Origin: Thermoplasmata archaeon
GTDB taxonomy: Archaea > Thermoplasmatota > Thermoplasmata > Thermoplasmatales > Thermoplasmataceae
Assembly: GCA_021845155.1 (NCBI GenBank)
Contig: JAKBSB010000055.1
Location: 1 to 7,970, forward strand
Length of the DNA stretch: 7,970 nucleotides
Direction: 5' to 3'
The notes beneath the pieces were generated by a model. The model did not search any database, was not told where the DNA came from, and saw only the letters and a list, made by a program, of their open reading frames with translations. A program made the position numbers and the translations under genes. Below, one piece after another: positions 1 through 6,682 of the stretch (its first letter is position 1; each line of letters begins with the position of its first letter).

Positions 1-360
1 GCTGGTATTCTCACTGGAATAGTTCCTTACGTCTTCGGAGGTTTTTTCATCGCCCTGGGACTTATAACCTGGGGTCAGAGACTCATACGCAGGATCGGAA
101 CGGAGATAGTGAAAACAGACACTCCTCTGGCTGCGACTGCACAGTTAACCCAGGCAATAACCATTCTTACAGGGAATCTGATGGGGTACAACGCTTCAAT
201 CAACCAGACAATAATCACATCGCTCTATGGTGCCAAACGATCGACAAAATCTAAGGCTGTAACTCCAGGGATATTTCGTTCAATAGCTGTTAACTGGATT
301 GTGAGTTCCTTGATTTCTGCAGTGTTCAGTCTATTCTTTATTTTTGTATTCAGTCTTTAG
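1..360 (+). CDS. PiT-family inorganic phosphate permease, C-terminal part (5' end outside window)
   Basis: This is the last 119 codons of a membrane protein whose frame is open at the window edge and stops with TAG at 358-360. Seen in the sequence: a glycine- and aromatic-rich hydrophobic segment (about window residues 1-25), then WGQRLIRRIGTEIVK, a helix with QLTQAITILTGNLMGY, then NASINQTI, and a last hydrophobic helix at about residues 95-119. The order G-x-R-x-I-x-x-I-G, alanine-rich helix, then a G-x-x-x-S-x-x-x-T-like stretch is that of the second repeat of PiT transporters, which import phosphate with H+ or Na+. The usual PVSTTH core reads NASINQT here, so this is a divergent member. 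A GTG at 109 is internal and not the start. Family call fairly confident; substrate is inferred from the family. Confidence 0.72.
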   Translation, partial: AGILTGIVPYVFGGFFIALGLITWGQRLIRRIGTEIVKTDTPLAATAQLTQAITILTGNLMGYNASINQTIITSLYGAKRSTKSKAVTPGIFRSIAVNWIVSSLISAVFSLFFIFVFSL

Positions 361-1024
361 GCAGGGACTGTGTTCACTACAACATTGAGTCAATATATTA
401 GGTCCATATTGATTGGAAATGTTAACCATCATAACCTTACGCGTAATGACATCCCGGCTTTTACCACCACGATATTGAGTTAAGGAGATTGAGGATATCC
501 TTCTGTTTCTTCGTTCCCTCCAGCCCCCTGGACACCAGATTCGGGAATTCCCCTCTGGGATGATAGATATCCTTGCACTGACAGAGAAATCATCAGGATA
601 TTCTACCATGAGTAATCCACGTCCTATCCTGATCCTTTCTGCCCTTTCCATTGACTTCCTGAAGGCATGATTTCCTGACTTCATGGATGCTGCATAGCCG
701 ATATACATCATTTTGCCGAGATCCAAGAGAGTAAATCGACATAAGAACTGCCCTTTTTCGTGGATTATCAGTTCTTCTCTCTCATAGATCAGTAGAAACT
801 ATTTTTGAACAGGGCAATTGGATCACAGATTACCGAAGAGTTCCCCAACCCAACTATATTATGAGAAAATTAACAGGTATAAGAGAGAATATGAGGGAAA
901 ACTTATTTTCTTAAGCATTTTTTTCAATTAACATTTTACATACGATTAGATGATTCTTTTTTGATCTGCAAACCGTATATTTCACTGAACAGCCCCTAAC
1001 TTCCATTGCCAATGATGTGAACGG
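361..1024. other. Long intergenic stretch with no convincing gene
   Basis: About 660 bases between the permease stop and the transporter promoter. The minus strand has an open frame (726 down to 331, 131 codons) that overlaps the permease end by 30 bp tail to tail. It is very arginine-rich, matches no family I know, and has no clear TATA box before its start, so it is not called as a gene. It may be a decayed gene or chance. The right half (about 780-1000) is A/T-rich, with a T7 run at 918-924 that could serve as an archaeal terminator. No tRNA-like fold was seen. Confidence 0.5.
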
Positions 1025-1032
1025 TATAAATA
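1025..1032 (+). promoter_or_regulatory. TATA box of the MFS transporter gene
   Basis: TATAAATA, preceded by the purine-rich GAACGG as a possible BRE. Its centre is about 32 nt before the ATG at 1061. With the usual archaeal spacing of 24-27 nt, transcription would start only about 5-8 nt before the ATG. No Shine-Dalgarno motif lies between, so the mRNA is probably leaderless or nearly so. This supports the chosen start. Confidence 0.7.
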
Positions 1033-1060
1033 GAAAGAAGAAATCGGTATTGTTGATTCA

Positions 1061-2503
1061 ATGGAGACTCCCGCAGGATCTAAAATATTAGATAGGCTCG
1101 ACAACAGCAAAGCTGGAAGGTTTTACTGGCTTCTGACTTTACTTGCTACAATTGGAGGTTTTCTCTTCGGTTACGATACAACAAACATTGCCATCGTTGA
1201 AGTTTTTCTCCCAAAATCCTTCATATCCTCAGCAACTAACCCGTTTATAACCGGTTATCTTTTTTCAGGTGTTTCTCTGGGTGCTGCGGCCGGAGCACTT
1301 ATTGCGGCTTCACTCATAGATCGTTATGGAAGAAAATCCATGCTTATTTTTGATGCGTTTCTTTACACTCTGGGGGCGATCCTTTCTGCGGCCAGTGTAG
1401 ACCTGGTAATGCTTCTCATCTCCAGGACACTGATTGGAATCGCAGTAGGGGCGGATTCCGCAATAGCAACATCATACATTTCTGAATGGGCTCCGAAAAA
1501 CAGGAGGGGAAGCCTTGGAATACTTCAGCAATGGATGATCACCGTTGGAATACTTGGTGCTTATATTATTGGGCTGGCTGTCCTCTACGGAATCCCTGCA
1601 AGTGCATACACACTTGACTGGAGAATCCTTCTTGGAGTCGCAGCTGTTCCTGCGGCAATAGGTCTTGCATTCAGGTTTATAATGCCGGAATCACCCAGAT
1701 GGCTTGTAAACAAAGGGAAATACAAAGAGGCTGTGAAGTCTTTTAAGACGCTGGGCATTGAAACAAACGAACAGGAACTTGGGAAAGAATATCCTGTTGA
1801 AACGATAAAAAAGAAGCATCTCACACCCGGAGTAAAGAGGGCCTTCCTGATCGTGGGTCTTTTCATGGTATTTCAGCAGATTACGGGCATAAACATACCT
1901 TTTTATTACGGACCTATAATAATAGAAAATCTTCACCTTTTCGCCTCAAACACGAGTCCTGTATTTTCAGAAATCTTTATTGTGGAGGCAGCCTCAATTT
2001 TTGCAGTTGTAAACGTTGCAGCAACTTACATAGGCTTCAAACTTATAGACAGGGCAGGAAGGAGAAAGCTTGCTCTTATAGGCTATGGAGGAATGGCTCT
2101 CTTCGGCTTCATTGGGGCTATATTGAAATATGCCGGACAGGATATAGGAATGCTGGTTGCGATTTCCATCTTTATAGTGTTTTTTGCCTTTGGAGTTGGC
2201 GGAACGGGCTGGATAATACAGGGAGAATACTTCCCAACTGAGTACAGAGGAACACTGGCCTCCCTTATAGCATTTGTCGACTGGATCTCGAATTTTGCCA
2301 TAGTGGAGATCTTCCCTTACATGAATAGCACCATCCATATAGCAGGATCCCTGGTGGTTTTTGCAATTTTATCTTTGGTGGCTGTGGCAGTATTCTACAG
2401 GATAATGCCTGTGACAAAGGGGAAGTCTGTGGAAGAGATCACCTCAATGTTTGATTCTATTGCGACCCATAAAAAGAAAAAGAACAGTAAAAAAACATCC
2501 TGA
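1061..2503 (+). CDS. MFS transporter, sugar porter (SP) type
   Basis: Complete 480-residue membrane protein with about 12 hydrophobic segments, the usual size for the sugar porter branch of the major facilitator superfamily. Signature motifs in order: GGFLFGYD (32-39), loop 2-3 motif DRYGRK (87-92), R122 in the TM4 R-x-x-x-G pattern, PESPRW (209-214) before the central cytoplasmic loop, FQQITGIN (271-278), the second-half repeat IDRAGRRK (329-336), GEYFPTEYRG (388-397) and PVTKGKSVEEI (450-460), the counterpart of the sugar-porter PETKG motif. The tail is very basic (HKKKKNSKK, 470-478), as expected for a cytoplasmic end. The family imports sugars, polyols or organic acids by proton symport; the substrate cannot be read from the sequence. 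The start is set by the TATA box 32 nt upstream. The gene stands alone, with its own promoter and terminator. Confidence 0.93.
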   Translation: METPAGSKILDRLDNSKAGRFYWLLTLLATIGGFLFGYDTTNIAIVEVFLPKSFISSATNPFITGYLFSGVSLGAAAGALIAASLIDRYGRKSMLIFDAFLYTLGAILSAASVDLVMLLISRTLIGIAVGADSAIATSYISEWAPKNRRGSLGILQQWMITVGILGAYIIGLAVLYGIPASAYTLDWRILLGVAAVPAAIGLAFRFIMPESPRWLVNKGKYKEAVKSFKTLGIETNEQELGKEYPVETIKKKHLTPGVKRAFLIVGLFMVFQQITGINIPFYYGPIIIENLHLFASNTSPVFSEIFIVEAASIFAVVNVAATYIGFKLIDRAGRRKLALIGYGGMALFGFIGAILKYAGQDIGMLVAISIFIVFFAFGVGGTGWIIQGEYFPTEYRGTLASLIAFVDWISNFAIVEIFPYMNSTIHIAGSLVVFAILSLVAVAVFYRIMPVTKGKSVEEITSMFDSIATHKKKKNSKKTS

Positions 2504-2527
2504 TGTTTTTTAATTTCCTATTTTTTT
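2490..2527 (+). terminator. A/T hairpin and T-rich terminator after the MFS gene
   Basis: AAAAAACATC (2490-2499) and GATGTTTTTT (2502-2511) are perfect inverted repeats, separated by only two bases, so the real loop is probably four. They span the TGA stop at 2501-2503. A second T-rich run follows (T7 at 2521-2527). Oligo-T tracts are the main signal for archaeal termination; whether the weak A:U stem contributes is inference. Confidence 0.55.
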
Positions 2528-2559
2528 ATAAATTTTGGTCGTACGATTTTTGTGTGTGT

Positions 2560-2802
2560 TCAAGGATAAAGATCTAAATTACAGCATCTGAAATACATTG
2601 CTGTCTTCATGTGTTCCTTATTTCCGTGACCGAATGTCATTTTTCCTATGAGTGCAATCTTTGAATCGATTCCTTCAGCCCTTGCATTAGTTATATGGTG
2701 TCTGATGTGCTGCAACATCCTCATGGACAGGATTTCAAACCCGACAGTGAATTCGTATCTCCACTCTGCAGATGGGATAGGGAAGCTTTGAACCCTTCTC
2801 AC
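2560..2802 (-). pseudogene. ISL3-family (IS204/IS1001/IS1096/IS1165) transposase, C-terminal remnant
   Basis: Only the last 80 or so codons survive, read from 2802 down to the TGA at 2560-2562. The segment RHHITNARAEGIDSKIALI, then MTFGHGNKEH and RCCNLDLYP, follows the end of ISL3 DDE transposases (H-x-I-T-N-A-x-x-E-G-x-N-x-K-I, then R-x-A-x-G-x-x-N, then C-C-G-x-x-L-Y-P). Full-length members have about 400 residues, so at least three quarters, including the first two catalytic acids, is missing. A stop codon lies just upstream in the same frame (minus strand, 2818-2820). N instead of D at the usual GIN position and loss of the glycine after CC also suggest decay. No terminal inverted repeats were recognised. 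It faces the tnpB remnant head to head. Confidence 0.75.
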
Positions 2803-3025
2803 GTGTTCTGTATATCTCTACAACCTTTTTTGCTGGAACAGGGGAGAGGTTACAGACCTCCCAATGGCAGTTCAGGTTAAAGCAGGCGCATTGGAACAGA
2901 TCTGGGACTGAAATCCATCATAACAACAAGTGATGATATATGTATTGAACTTCCAAAGCGGTCTCACAATAGACAGGGATCTCAATGCTGCAATAAACGT
3001 ATTGAGAAGAGGCATGCAGAGTCTG

Positions 3026-3052
3026 GAAGAGAATGAAGAGAATGAAGAGAAT
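3026..3052 (+). repeat. Three tandem 9-bp repeats within tnpB
   Basis: GAAGAGAAT occurs three times without interruption, encoding EEN-EEN-EEN just after the third RuvC motif. Because the unit is a multiple of three the frame is kept. Likely a slippage expansion in a sequence no longer under selection. Confidence 0.85.
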
Positions 3053-3181
3053 AAAACAGAACATGTAGGGAGGGGCACTCCCGAATTCACGCCCGTGGAG
3101 ATCGGATCAATACCTGAAAGGGCAAATCCGGTCGTTGAAACGGGAAGTTCCCTGCGTCAGATGGGGGAGGATGTCACGTTC

Positions 3182-3190
3182 TATAAATTA
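3182..3190 (+). promoter_or_regulatory. Probable TATA box of the oxidoreductase gene, inside the tnpB 3' end
   Basis: TATAAATTA lies about 50 nt before the ATG at 3236, within the codons for the last TnpB residues. Transcription would start near 3210-3214, giving a leader of about 25 nt. That leader contains GGGGAT (3227-3232), a plausible Shine-Dalgarno match 3 nt before the ATG. The bases just upstream are not a good BRE, so confidence is moderate. Confidence 0.5.
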
Positions 3191-3235
3191 ATTAACAATT
3201 TATTATTATTTTAGTCAAGGATAACGGGGATAAGA

Positions 3236-4588
3236 ATGACATCAGAGTTTGATTTGGTTATAATAGGTTCAGGTTCAGCAGCAACCACAGTTGCATTCAG
3301 AGCTCTCGGGAATGCAAAGAAAATAGCAGTTATCGATCAGAAAGCAATTGGAGGAACGTGCGCACTACGGGGTTGTGATCCGAAAAAGATTTTGGTTGGG
3401 GTTACGGATTCCCTTGAATATGCGAGAAAACTTCAGGGACTTGGGATCTCCCATCTGAGCGGTGAGATTGACTGGAATAAACTTATGGGGTTCAAGCGTT
3501 CATTCACCCAGCCCATGTCAAGAGGAATCGAAAAAAGGTTAATCGACAATGGTGTTGAGGTGATACATGGGAAGGCGAGGTTTGTCTCTCCAGATGCACT
3601 GGAAGTTGATGGTAAAATACTGAAAGCACAAAAATTTCTCATCGCCTCAGGTATGAAAGCAGCCAATCTAACTTTTCCAGGTTCTGAGTTCCTTATTGAC
3701 AATGAAGGGTTCCTGGATCTTCCTCAATTACCGAAGAAGTTGGTATTCGTGGGAGGGGGTTATATTTCCGTGGAATTTGCCAGTATTGCCAGAAAAGCTG
3801 GATCTGAGGTGGATATAATCCAGCATTCAGACAGAATACTGGTAAACTTTGACAGGGAAATGGCCGAAATCCTTTCCAGTCAATTACAAGATTCCGGCAT
3901 TGGGATATTGACCAATGCTTCGGTAAAGGAGATAAGGAAGATTAACAGCAAATACGAAATAGTGATCAAAAGGGAAGGAAATGAAGAGATCGTATATGCA
4001 GACATGGTTGTTCACGGGGCGGGTAGGGAATTTGATTCTCATATGGGACTGGATTCTGGGAATATAAAATGGTCCAGGAAGGGAGTGGTCGTTGATGAAT
4101 ATCTCCAGAGTGTATCAAATCCAAGAGTTTATGCTGCAGGTGATTCTGCCGACACCGCCGGGTTAAAACTGACACCCATTGCTGTAATGGAGGGAAAAGT
4201 TGTCTCAGAAAATCTCCTGAACGGAAATACTGCCATGGCAGATTACACTGGATCTCCCACGACTGTATTCTCATCCCCTCCACTGGCAATGGTCGGAATC
4301 ACAGAAGAAGAAGCTCTGAAGAAGAACATAAAGGTGAATATAAAAAAAGGTGAGATGACCTCATGGTACAATTCAAGGCGGAGGAACATTCCAAAGTCAT
4401 ACTATAAGATTTTACTGGATCAGAATTCCGAGAAAATTCTCGGTGCACACATAATGGGAGTGAATTCTGAGGAAGTGATCAATATTTTCTCTCTTGCGAT
4501 CAGGCTCGATTTAGATGTGAAAACCCTGATGTCAACACCATTCTCTTACCCATCCGACACAAATGACATCGAATATATGATCGGGTAA
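3236..4588 (+). CDS. FAD/NAD(P)H-dependent pyridine nucleotide-disulfide oxidoreductase (mercuric/glutathione reductase-like)
   Basis: Complete 450-residue soluble flavoprotein of the class I pyridine nucleotide-disulfide oxidoreductases. It would pass electrons from NAD(P)H through FAD to a redox-active Cys pair. Seen: FAD-binding IIGSGSAA (9-16); redox motif GGTCALRGCDPKK (39-51) with C42 and C47; second dinucleotide site VGGGYISVEFA (172-182); FAD-contacting VYAAGD (298-303); and a C-terminal dimerisation domain from about residue 340. Glutathione reductase and lipoamide dehydrogenase end with an HPT...E motif whose His is the acid-base catalyst. Here the place reads FSYPSDTNDIEYM, with Tyr438 where His is expected. 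Mercuric reductase also has Tyr there, but its C-terminal Cys pair is absent. I recall GGTCALRGCDPKK with a YPT/YPS ending as typical of a broad, poorly characterised 'NAD(P)/FAD oxidoreductase' subgroup. Substrate unknown. No partner gene is adjacent. Confidence 0.92.
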   Translation: MTSEFDLVIIGSGSAATTVAFRALGNAKKIAVIDQKAIGGTCALRGCDPKKILVGVTDSLEYARKLQGLGISHLSGEIDWNKLMGFKRSFTQPMSRGIEKRLIDNGVEVIHGKARFVSPDALEVDGKILKAQKFLIASGMKAANLTFPGSEFLIDNEGFLDLPQLPKKLVFVGGGYISVEFASIARKAGSEVDIIQHSDRILVNFDREMAEILSSQLQDSGIGILTNASVKEIRKINSKYEIVIKREGNEEIVYADMVVHGAGREFDSHMGLDSGNIKWSRKGVVVDEYLQSVSNPRVYAAGDSADTAGLKLTPIAVMEGKVVSENLLNGNTAMADYTGSPTTVFSSPPLAMVGITEEEALKKNIKVNIKKGEMTSWYNSRRRNIPKSYYKILLDQNSEKILGAHIMGVNSEEVINIFSLAIRLDLDVKTLMSTPFSYPSDTNDIEYMIG

Positions 4589-4856
4589 CGAATGGTAAGG
4601 AAACCTACTCACCCAGATCTCGCAGGGAGATTCCCACTTTAAATGCTGATGGCGGGATTCCTGTGTGCTTGAATTTCTTACGATCCTGAGTTACTGTATC
4701 CTTCCTGGAAGCCAATGCACCTCAGCGCAATCAGGTACCCTTGAAGTAATATGTTTGCCGACCTCTTTCACTGCTTTCTACCAGAGGACAGATCATGTAT
4801 GACGGAAACACTTAAGGATACAATCAATGGTTTTTCATGTGAGAGTGCTATTTCAA
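4589..4856. other. Intergenic region without a supported gene
   Basis: About 270 bases between the oxidoreductase stop and the TPR gene promoter. The minus strand has a 36-codon open stretch (4715 down to 4605) ending GIPPSAFKVGISLRDLGE. It reads like a genuine protein end, perhaps the tail of a lost transposase or other gene, but it is too short to identify. No clear terminator T-run follows the oxidoreductase. Confidence 0.45.
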
Positions 4857-4866
4857 CCATAAAATG
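4857..4866 (+). promoter_or_regulatory. Candidate TATA box of the TPR gene
   Basis: CCATAAAATG is A/T-rich and TATA-like. It would place the transcript start near 4887, about 15 nt before the ATG at 4902, with GGTTGAT (4891-4897) as a Shine-Dalgarno-like motif 4 nt before that ATG. The spacing rules out use of the earlier ATG at 4872 from this promoter. Confidence 0.45.
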
Positions 4867-4901
4867 TTAAAATGCAATTTTTCATACCATGGTTGATCTG
4901 G

Positions 4902-5372
4902 ATGGGTGAAATAAATAAAATTATTGAAGATGCCTGGAACCACCAGGACAACCCGGAACTTTTGTTAAAGAAATTCCAGGAAGTTTTCGAACAGTTCAGT
5001 GAAAATCCCCTGTACTTGTTCGAATATGCAAATGCCTTAGATTTCTCTGGAAAGGAAATCGAGGCAATCCCCCTTTATAAAAAAGCTATAGAATCGGGAA
5101 TTTCAGGAAAAAAGAAAATTCAGGCTGAAATTCAGTTAGGAAGTTCACTCAGTGTTACAGGCGAACATGAAAAAGCAATATCTATCCTGAGCAGAGTGCA
5201 GAAGGAAACTGGGGATCCCGCCGCACTGTTATTTCTGTGCATTGCTCTGTTCAGGTCTGGAGAAACTGAGAAGGCACTTAAGACTGCCCTCAACTTTATC
5301 ATGTCAAGCAATCAGGGCCTGTTGCCTGAATATAAGAGGTCCCTCTCACAGTACCTTGATCAAATAGATTGA
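4902..5372 (+). CDS. Small tetratricopeptide-repeat (TPR) protein, TPR_5-like
   Basis: 156-residue soluble, all-helical protein. Repeats visible: residues about 36-65 (LYLFEYANALDFSGKEIEAI, then PLYKKAI), about 72-101 (AEIQLGSSLSVTGEHEKAIS) and about 105-130 (AALLFLCIALFRSGETEKAL). Each has the small-residue and G-x-x-x-x-A-I pattern of TPR helix pairs. The order 'EYANALD-x-x-G-K-E-x-E-A-I-P-L-Y' then 'A-E-I-Q-L-G-S-S-L' fits the Pfam TPR_5 group, small stand-alone TPR proteins of unknown role that presumably bind another protein. The frame also allows ATG at 4872, which would add MQFFIPWLIW. I prefer 4902 because of the Shine-Dalgarno-like GGTTGAT, the TATA spacing and the hydrophilic start MGEINK expected for this protein. 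It converges with the Fic gene (71 bp gap). Confidence 0.85.
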   Translation: MGEINKIIEDAWNHQDNPELLLKKFQEVFEQFSENPLYLFEYANALDFSGKEIEAIPLYKKAIESGISGKKKIQAEIQLGSSLSVTGEHEKAISILSRVQKETGDPAALLFLCIALFRSGETEKALKTALNFIMSSNQGLLPEYKRSLSQYLDQID

Positions 5373-5443
5373 ATTCTAATTACAGCGTTGCCATTCGGGG
5401 CTGGAAAAACTATTCGGTAAATGAAACAAGATTTGAATAAATT

Positions 5444-6346
5444 TCACTCTCTGCCTTTTATTTCCTTATAAAGTCTTATGGCTGCTGGGCTTGTCTTCCA
5501 CCTATTGTTTAATCTGATTCCTGGAAGCTCACCCTGTTTGATTCTCAGTGCCATGTATTTTGATGAGTAATCTACACCCGAAACCTCTCCTACTTCATTA
5601 AGGGTCATTAGTTTATCCTCTTCAGAACCTACCTTGTCGAGCACGAAAATGAGCGAACTTGCCATATTTGTTTCCAGAAACTCTGTTAACTTGGCCACAC
5701 CATTAAAATGAGCAGTCTCGAGAACGTCCAGGTAGGAGTTCCTGTCGTGAGGGAGAATATGAACTAGCGGCCAGTTATGATTAAGGAAGTGTATATTCAG
5801 CAGCAGTCTGCCTACTCTTCCATTCCCATCGGAGAAGGGGTGGATGGATTCAAAACCAAAGTGCATTTCAGCAGCTTGAGAAAGCACATCCTCTCGTTTC
5901 ATCTCCATTGCCAGATAATGCTGCTCCCATTCCTGAAGGAGAGAGATGATCTTTTCTACTCTTGGGGGCGGATACCTTGAACCTGTTATTCTGACATTTA
6001 CCATTCTCCACTGTCCTGCGTCCATAAGGATCCCACGGAAGATCATATTATGCAAATCTAATGAACTCTTCATATTAATTTCACGTATTCTTCCACTTAC
6101 CACTTCAGCCAGGACAGAGAGGTGCTGAATTGTTTCCATCAGGTCCCTTATTGACCGATTGGACACGGTCATACCCGTTTCAACTACCTTGGTTACTTCC
6201 TCCAGAGTAAGGATGTTTCCTTCTATTGCATTAGTTCCCCAGGTATTCAATATGAAGGACTCTTGAAGCGTCTTTTCCGGCATATTGCACATCGAACCAC
6301 GATCCAACATTCTCTCCCTGAGTCGATTTAATATGTATCTATTCAT
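5444..6346 (-). CDS. Fic-domain protein with N-terminal inhibitory motif and C-terminal HTH-like domain
   Basis: Complete 300-residue protein. The Fic motif HPFSDGNGRVGR (169-180) is fully canonical: catalytic H169, the D/N-G-N-G anion hole and both Arg residues are present. Such enzymes usually transfer AMP from ATP to a protein hydroxyl (AMPylation), and some reverse it. The inhibitory helix is seen as TNAIEG (38-43), the S/T-x-x-x-E-G/N motif placed N-terminally, so this is a class II Fic protein kept in check by its own E42. GSRYPPPRV (122-130) is the flap that docks the target. Residues about 248-296 (TLNEVGEVSGVDYSSKYM... then GELPGIRLNNRWKTS) resemble an excisionase/MerR-like HTH_17 domain, suggesting DNA binding or autoregulation (inference). 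No antitoxin partner gene is adjacent, as expected for class II. Start is set by the TATA box 29 nt upstream. Confidence 0.93.
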   Translation of the reverse strand: MNRYILNRLRERMLDRGSMCNMPEKTLQESFILNTWGTNAIEGNILTLEEVTKVVETGMTVSNRSIRDLMETIQHLSVLAEVVSGRIREINMKSSLDLHNMIFRGILMDAGQWRMVNVRITGSRYPPPRVEKIISLLQEWEQHYLAMEMKREDVLSQAAEMHFGFESIHPFSDGNGRVGRLLLNIHFLNHNWPLVHILPHDRNSYLDVLETAHFNGVAKLTEFLETNMASSLIFVLDKVGSEEDKLMTLNEVGEVSGVDYSSKYMALRIKQGELPGIRLNNRWKTSPAAIRLYKEIKGRE

Positions 6347-6370
6347 TAATTATGCTATTATACATATTTC

Positions 6371-6379
6371 ATATATAAA
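6371..6379 (-). promoter_or_regulatory. TATA box of the fic gene
   Basis: On the minus strand the bases read TTTATATAT, centred about 29 nt before the ATG at 6346. The predicted transcript start is within a few bases of the ATG and no Shine-Dalgarno motif precedes it, so the message is probably leaderless. Confidence 0.65.
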
Positions 6380-6380
6380 C

Positions 6381-6680
6381 TAATATGGAAAAAACAAAAA
6401 AGGTTGCTGAATCCATATAAAAATTATAATTTACGAATCCCTCCTGTGACTATCACCGGATGGCTTATTCTGGTTTCATGTTCACTTTGGCCACATTCCT
6501 TTCCAGTCTCAACACAACCTGTGTTAACCTGAGCTTTTACCTAGGGAAAAATGCATCTTTTTCTTCAGTATTCCCTTAAAACTTCAATCGTACCCCGACC
6601 GGTTCCTTCCTTCTTCTCTGCAAATCAATTATTAACCTTACTTGTGGCGATAATTTGAAAATGTCAATGGTGATCAGAAA
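6381..6680. other. Gene-free stretch upstream of fic
   Basis: No gene supported. A plus-strand TATA-like CATATAAAA (6414-6422) has no start codon or RNA fold at the right distance that I can recognise. A minus-strand open stretch of 39 codons (about 6540 down to 6424), with AQVNTGCVETGKECGQSEHE, reads like a protein tail but begins after a stop and has no start. It may be debris from a lost insertion sequence. Confidence 0.4.
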
Positions 6681-6682
6681 AA

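Larger units (their letters stand above)
2890..3214 (+). pseudogene. tnpB: tnpB (IS200/IS605-type, RuvC-like nuclease) with internal deletion and frameshifts
   Basis: Two separate parts of TnpB are present. The first, from 2890, reads IGTDLGLKSIITTSDD, the RuvC-I motif with its catalytic Asp. The second, in another frame from about 2955 to the TAG at 3212-3214, reads GLTIDRDLNAAINVLRRG (the third RuvC motif right after the zinc ribbon) and then VGRGTPEFTPVE, the hallmark C-terminal tail. A full TnpB has roughly 150-200 residues between these, including the RuvC-II Glu and the CxxC pairs; here they join directly near 2952-2956. Upstream, VQVKAG (about 2869-2886) looks like the strand before RuvC-I but is shifted by one base, and the N-terminal domain is absent. 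The remnant cannot encode an active nuclease. Its 3' end looks intact and carries the next gene's probable promoter. Confidence 0.85.

Noticed and set aside
861..914. 17-codon frame MRKLTGIRENMRENLFS followed by a T7 run
   Set aside because: The A/T-rich box at 855-860 is immediately before the ATG, too close to be its promoter, and there is no Shine-Dalgarno motif or suitable TATA box further up.
1585..2338. Several minus-strand frames opposite the MFS gene
   Set aside because: They are shadows of the well-supported transporter and show no family features.
2695..2880. 61-codon plus-strand frame between the two transposon remnants
   Set aside because: Mostly antisense to the ISL3 remnant and without family features.
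2930..3214. Independent 94-residue gene starting with ATG at 2930
   Set aside because: The ATG lies in the out-of-frame RuvC-I segment; the product would just be the tnpB C-terminal tail after the deletion.
4872..4901. Upstream ATG for the TPR protein
   Set aside because: It would add a hydrophobic MQFFIPWLIW start and sits too close to the TATA-like box; the ATG at 4902 has a better ribosome-binding context.
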